DNA of 5,763 bases from positions 1 through 5,763 of the forward strand of contig JAIUMG010000217.1 of NCBI GenBank assembly GCA_022565655.1. The letters run 5' to 3'. The notes under the pieces are model-generated. The model was not told where the DNA came from. It searched no databases and was given only the letters and a program-made list of their open reading frames with translations. This DNA is from Alkalimonas sp. GTDB taxonomy: Bacteria; Pseudomonadota; Gammaproteobacteria; Enterobacterales; Alteromonadaceae. Of the stretch, positions 4,293 through 5,763 are shown in pieces (positions within the stretch are counted from its first letter, which is position 1; each line of letters begins with the position of its first letter). The translations under genes and the position numbers were made by a program.

Positions 4293-5763
4293 TTAGAACC
4301 GTGCCCGTAAACCAATAGTAATGGCTCGGCCAGGCAAAGGTGCATCATCTTTGATAAAAGAGCTGTGCACAAAACCAAGTTGATTGGTTAAGTTAGTACC
4401 CCGAACAAAGGCGGTCATGTCCACATCGGTAAAGTTAAAGTGGTAATTAAAGGTTGCATCCAACAGCGTATAGCCATTGGTGCTGGACTCTAATTCACTA
4501 ACACGATTTTGCTTGGCGTAACGGGTGATGCCTACTTCTGCGCTCCAGTCTTGTGCCTGGTAACGATATTCAGCGCCCAACTTCATCGGGGGAATACGCG
4601 GAAGGTTATCGCCAGAGCGAATTGAAGCGCGGACGTGATCTGCAAATACATGCAACGATTGCGCCTGATCCAGGTAATAGGCCAGTTCAAACTCAAAACC
4701 ATACAAGGTGGCATCTGCCTGCATGTATTGCAACACCGGGAAGCTGTCATGATCATCGTGACCGTGGTCATCATGCCCATGGTCGTCATGTCCATGACCA
4801 TGATCGTGCCCGTGGTCATGGCCGTGATCGTGTCCATGATCATCATGCCCGCCCAGATCATCCATATGCAAGCCAGTATTGGCTAAGAAGATATAGTTGT
4901 TAACCCGGTTGTAGAAAAAGTTGTAGGTAAAGCTTAAATCACCATCAAACTTACGGAAGGTCAGATCCAAATTGTTGGCGGTTTCTTTACGAAAACGTCC
5001 ACGGTATGGGTCGAGATCACCATGGTGATCATCCAGTACATACGCAAGGCCTAGCTCATAGGTACCGGTGGCGATATGAGCTCCGTTCGAGTAAAGCTCA
5101 GCAGCGCTTGGTGCGCGCTCAGAACGACTGGCCGCAAGTGCCCATGAGAAACCAGGCTGAAACTCCCAGACCAGACCGGCCGATAGGCTGTAAGCGGAAA
5201 ATTTAGCTTCAACATGTTCATGATCATCATGGCCATGTCCGTGATCGTGTCCGTGATCATGGCCGTGATCGTGTCCATGGTCGTCATGCGCATCAAAGCC
5301 AAACACGATGTCATCTGCATGGTACTTCACTCGTTCCAGGCGAGCCCCTAATTGCGCAGTCAGTTGACCGAACTGCTTTTCTTCCAGAACAAATAAGGCA
5401 TGGCTGGTTGTTTCGGTGTCTGGAGAAAAGGCTTCTAAGCCAGAAGCTTCGTAATCATTCTTTGTGAAATGATAGCCAACAAGGCCGTGCCAGCCTGCTA
5501 GTGGTTCGTGCTCCAAGGTGAAGCGACTTTCCAGGGTCTTGCTGCTAAAGAAGGTGGCCGCAAAGCCATCTTCAATTTCACTGTGCTCGTAGTCCGTGTA
5601 AGCCGCATTAAAGGCCAGGGTTTCGACGCCAGCAAAAGGGGAGTAATATTCACCCGCCAGGTTGAAACGATTCTGGCGTGCTTTGGCAAAGACATCATCG
5701 TCATGGTCATCGTGTCCGTGCCCATGACCGTGATCATGACCATGGTCGTGTCCGTGATCATCG
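4293..5763 (-). CDS. ZnuD-like TonB-dependent zinc receptor, 5' truncated, with three His-rich loops
   Basis: The frame is open from the TAA at 4293-4295 to the right edge, giving 489 visible residues. The TTG at 5514-5516 is internal, because 82 more sense codons lie upstream. Signal peptide, TonB box and plug are outside the window. What remains is beta-barrel: alternating amphipathic strands, the motif APSAAELYSNGAHIATGTYE in the middle, the near-terminal segment APLPGR and a final F. These features, with His-rich loops, resemble ZnuD, the outer-membrane receptor that takes up zinc with TonB energy in Neisseria and Acinetobacter. Three His/Asp/Gly tracts (from 5703 up to the edge, 5214-5288, 4749-4847) each follow an outward strand and precede an inward one ending at a short turn, so all are predicted to be on the cell surface. 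Zinc is the likely ligand; nickel, cobalt or copper cannot be excluded. The promoter and any Zur site are beyond the edge. Confidence 0.88.
   Translation of the reverse strand, partial: DDHGHDHGHDHGHGHGHDDHDDDVFAKARQNRFNLAGEYYSPFAGVETLAFNAAYTDYEHSEIEDGFAATFFSSKTLESRFTLEHEPLAGWHGLVGYHFTKNDYEASGLEAFSPDTETTSHALFVLEEKQFGQLTAQLGARLERVKYHADDIVFGFDAHDDHGHDHGHDHGHDHGHGHDDHEHVEAKFSAYSLSAGLVWEFQPGFSWALAASRSERAPSAAELYSNGAHIATGTYELGLAYVLDDHHGDLDPYRGRFRKETANNLDLTFRKFDGDLSFTYNFFYNRVNNYIFLANTGLHMDDLGGHDDHGHDHGHDHGHDHGHGHDDHGHDDHGHDDHDSFPVLQYMQADATLYGFEFELAYYLDQAQSLHVFADHVRASIRSGDNLPRIPPMKLGAEYRYQAQDWSAEVGITRYAKQNRVSELESSTNGYTLLDATFNYHFNFTDVDMTAFVRGTNLTNQLGFVHSSFIKDDAPLPGRAITIGLRARF
4749..4847 (-). repeat. 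Coding repeat: His/Asp/Gly tract 3 of the ZnuD-like receptor
   Basis: Encodes 33 residues made only of His (15), Asp (11) and Gly (7). It opens HDDHGHDHGHDHG and ends with three HDDHG-type units. At DNA level it is an imperfect repeat with a 12-base (HDHG) and then a 15-base (HDDHG) period. It lies between the strand ending NNYIFLANTG and the strand starting VLQYMQADATLYG, so a surface loop is inferred. Confidence 0.85.
5214..5288 (-). repeat. Coding repeat: His/Asp/Gly tract 2 of the ZnuD-like receptor
   Basis: Encodes 25 residues: 12 His, 7 Asp, 5 Gly and 1 Glu, in the order HDDHG, HDHG units, HGHDDH and EH. A 24-base codon block for two HDHG units is repeated almost exactly. It sits between the outward strand LGARLERVKYHADD and the inward strand KFSAYSLSAGLVWEFQPG. 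Confidence 0.85.
5703..5763 (-). repeat. Coding repeat: His/Asp/Gly tract 1 of the ZnuD-like receptor (cut by window edge)
   Basis: The visible part reads DDHGHDHGHDHG, then HG units, then HDDH, with 9 His, followed by three Asp (5694-5702). It may extend beyond the window. It precedes the inward strand RQNRFNLAGEYYSPF, so it too is predicted to be in an external loop. Confidence 0.8.

Noticed and set aside
4583..4886. Met/Ile- or His-rich open frames on both strands over His tract 3, and similar ones over tracts 1 and 2
   Set aside because: They are out-of-frame readings of the CAT-GAY-CAY-GGN repeats. They have no ribosome binding sites, and their composition simply mirrors the repeat.
4293..5516. 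Receptor gene starting at 5516 (407 aa)
   Set aside because: The codon there is TTG inside a beta-barrel; 82 further sense codons, including another His tract, run upstream to the edge without a stop.
4749..5763. CRISPR array or non-coding satellite
   Set aside because: The repeats have 12- and 15-base periods without spacers, keep an open frame through a receptor gene, and vary mostly at silent positions.

Overview
This window looks like chromosomal DNA of a Gram-negative gammaproteobacterium, with an Alteromonadales-like flavour. The evidence is a YdiJ-type oxidoreductase tail and two TonB-dependent outer-membrane receptors, each ending in a C-terminal Phe. The lineage is inferred from protein character; no rRNA or other taxonomic marker is present. 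No mobile element, tRNA, rRNA or CRISPR array was seen.

Layout, left to right: (1) positions 2-211 (+) are the 3' end of a ydiJ-like FAD/Fe-S D-2-hydroxyglutarate dehydrogenase gene. (2) 399-800 (+) is a small orphan gene for a 133-aa Ala/Glu/Gln-rich, probably coiled-coil protein with its own promoter and a strong ribosome binding site. (3) 885-3449 (-) is a complete 854-aa TonB-dependent receptor of unknown substrate, convergent with gene 2 and separated from it by a symmetric terminator hairpin. (4) 3683-4237 (+) is a GNAT N-acetyltransferase with an unusual C-terminal cysteine cluster, divergent from the receptor across a 233-bp control region. (5) 4293 to the window end (-) is a 5'-truncated TonB-dependent receptor resembling the zinc receptor ZnuD. 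It carries three His/Asp/Gly tracts, each predicted to lie in a surface loop, and is convergent with the GNAT gene across a second symmetric terminator.

The genes are mostly single transcription units facing toward or away from each other, not an operon. The two receptors would both draw on the TonB-ExbB-ExbD system for import through the outer membrane. The His-rich one most likely takes up zinc (or possibly another transition metal), while the substrate of the 854-aa receptor cannot be read from the sequence. No link between the receptors and the GNAT or coiled-coil proteins is shown beyond adjacency. The most notable feature is the metal-binding repeat architecture of the truncated receptor: 36 histidines in three separate tracts within the visible 489 residues, with shared codon strings suggesting internal duplication.
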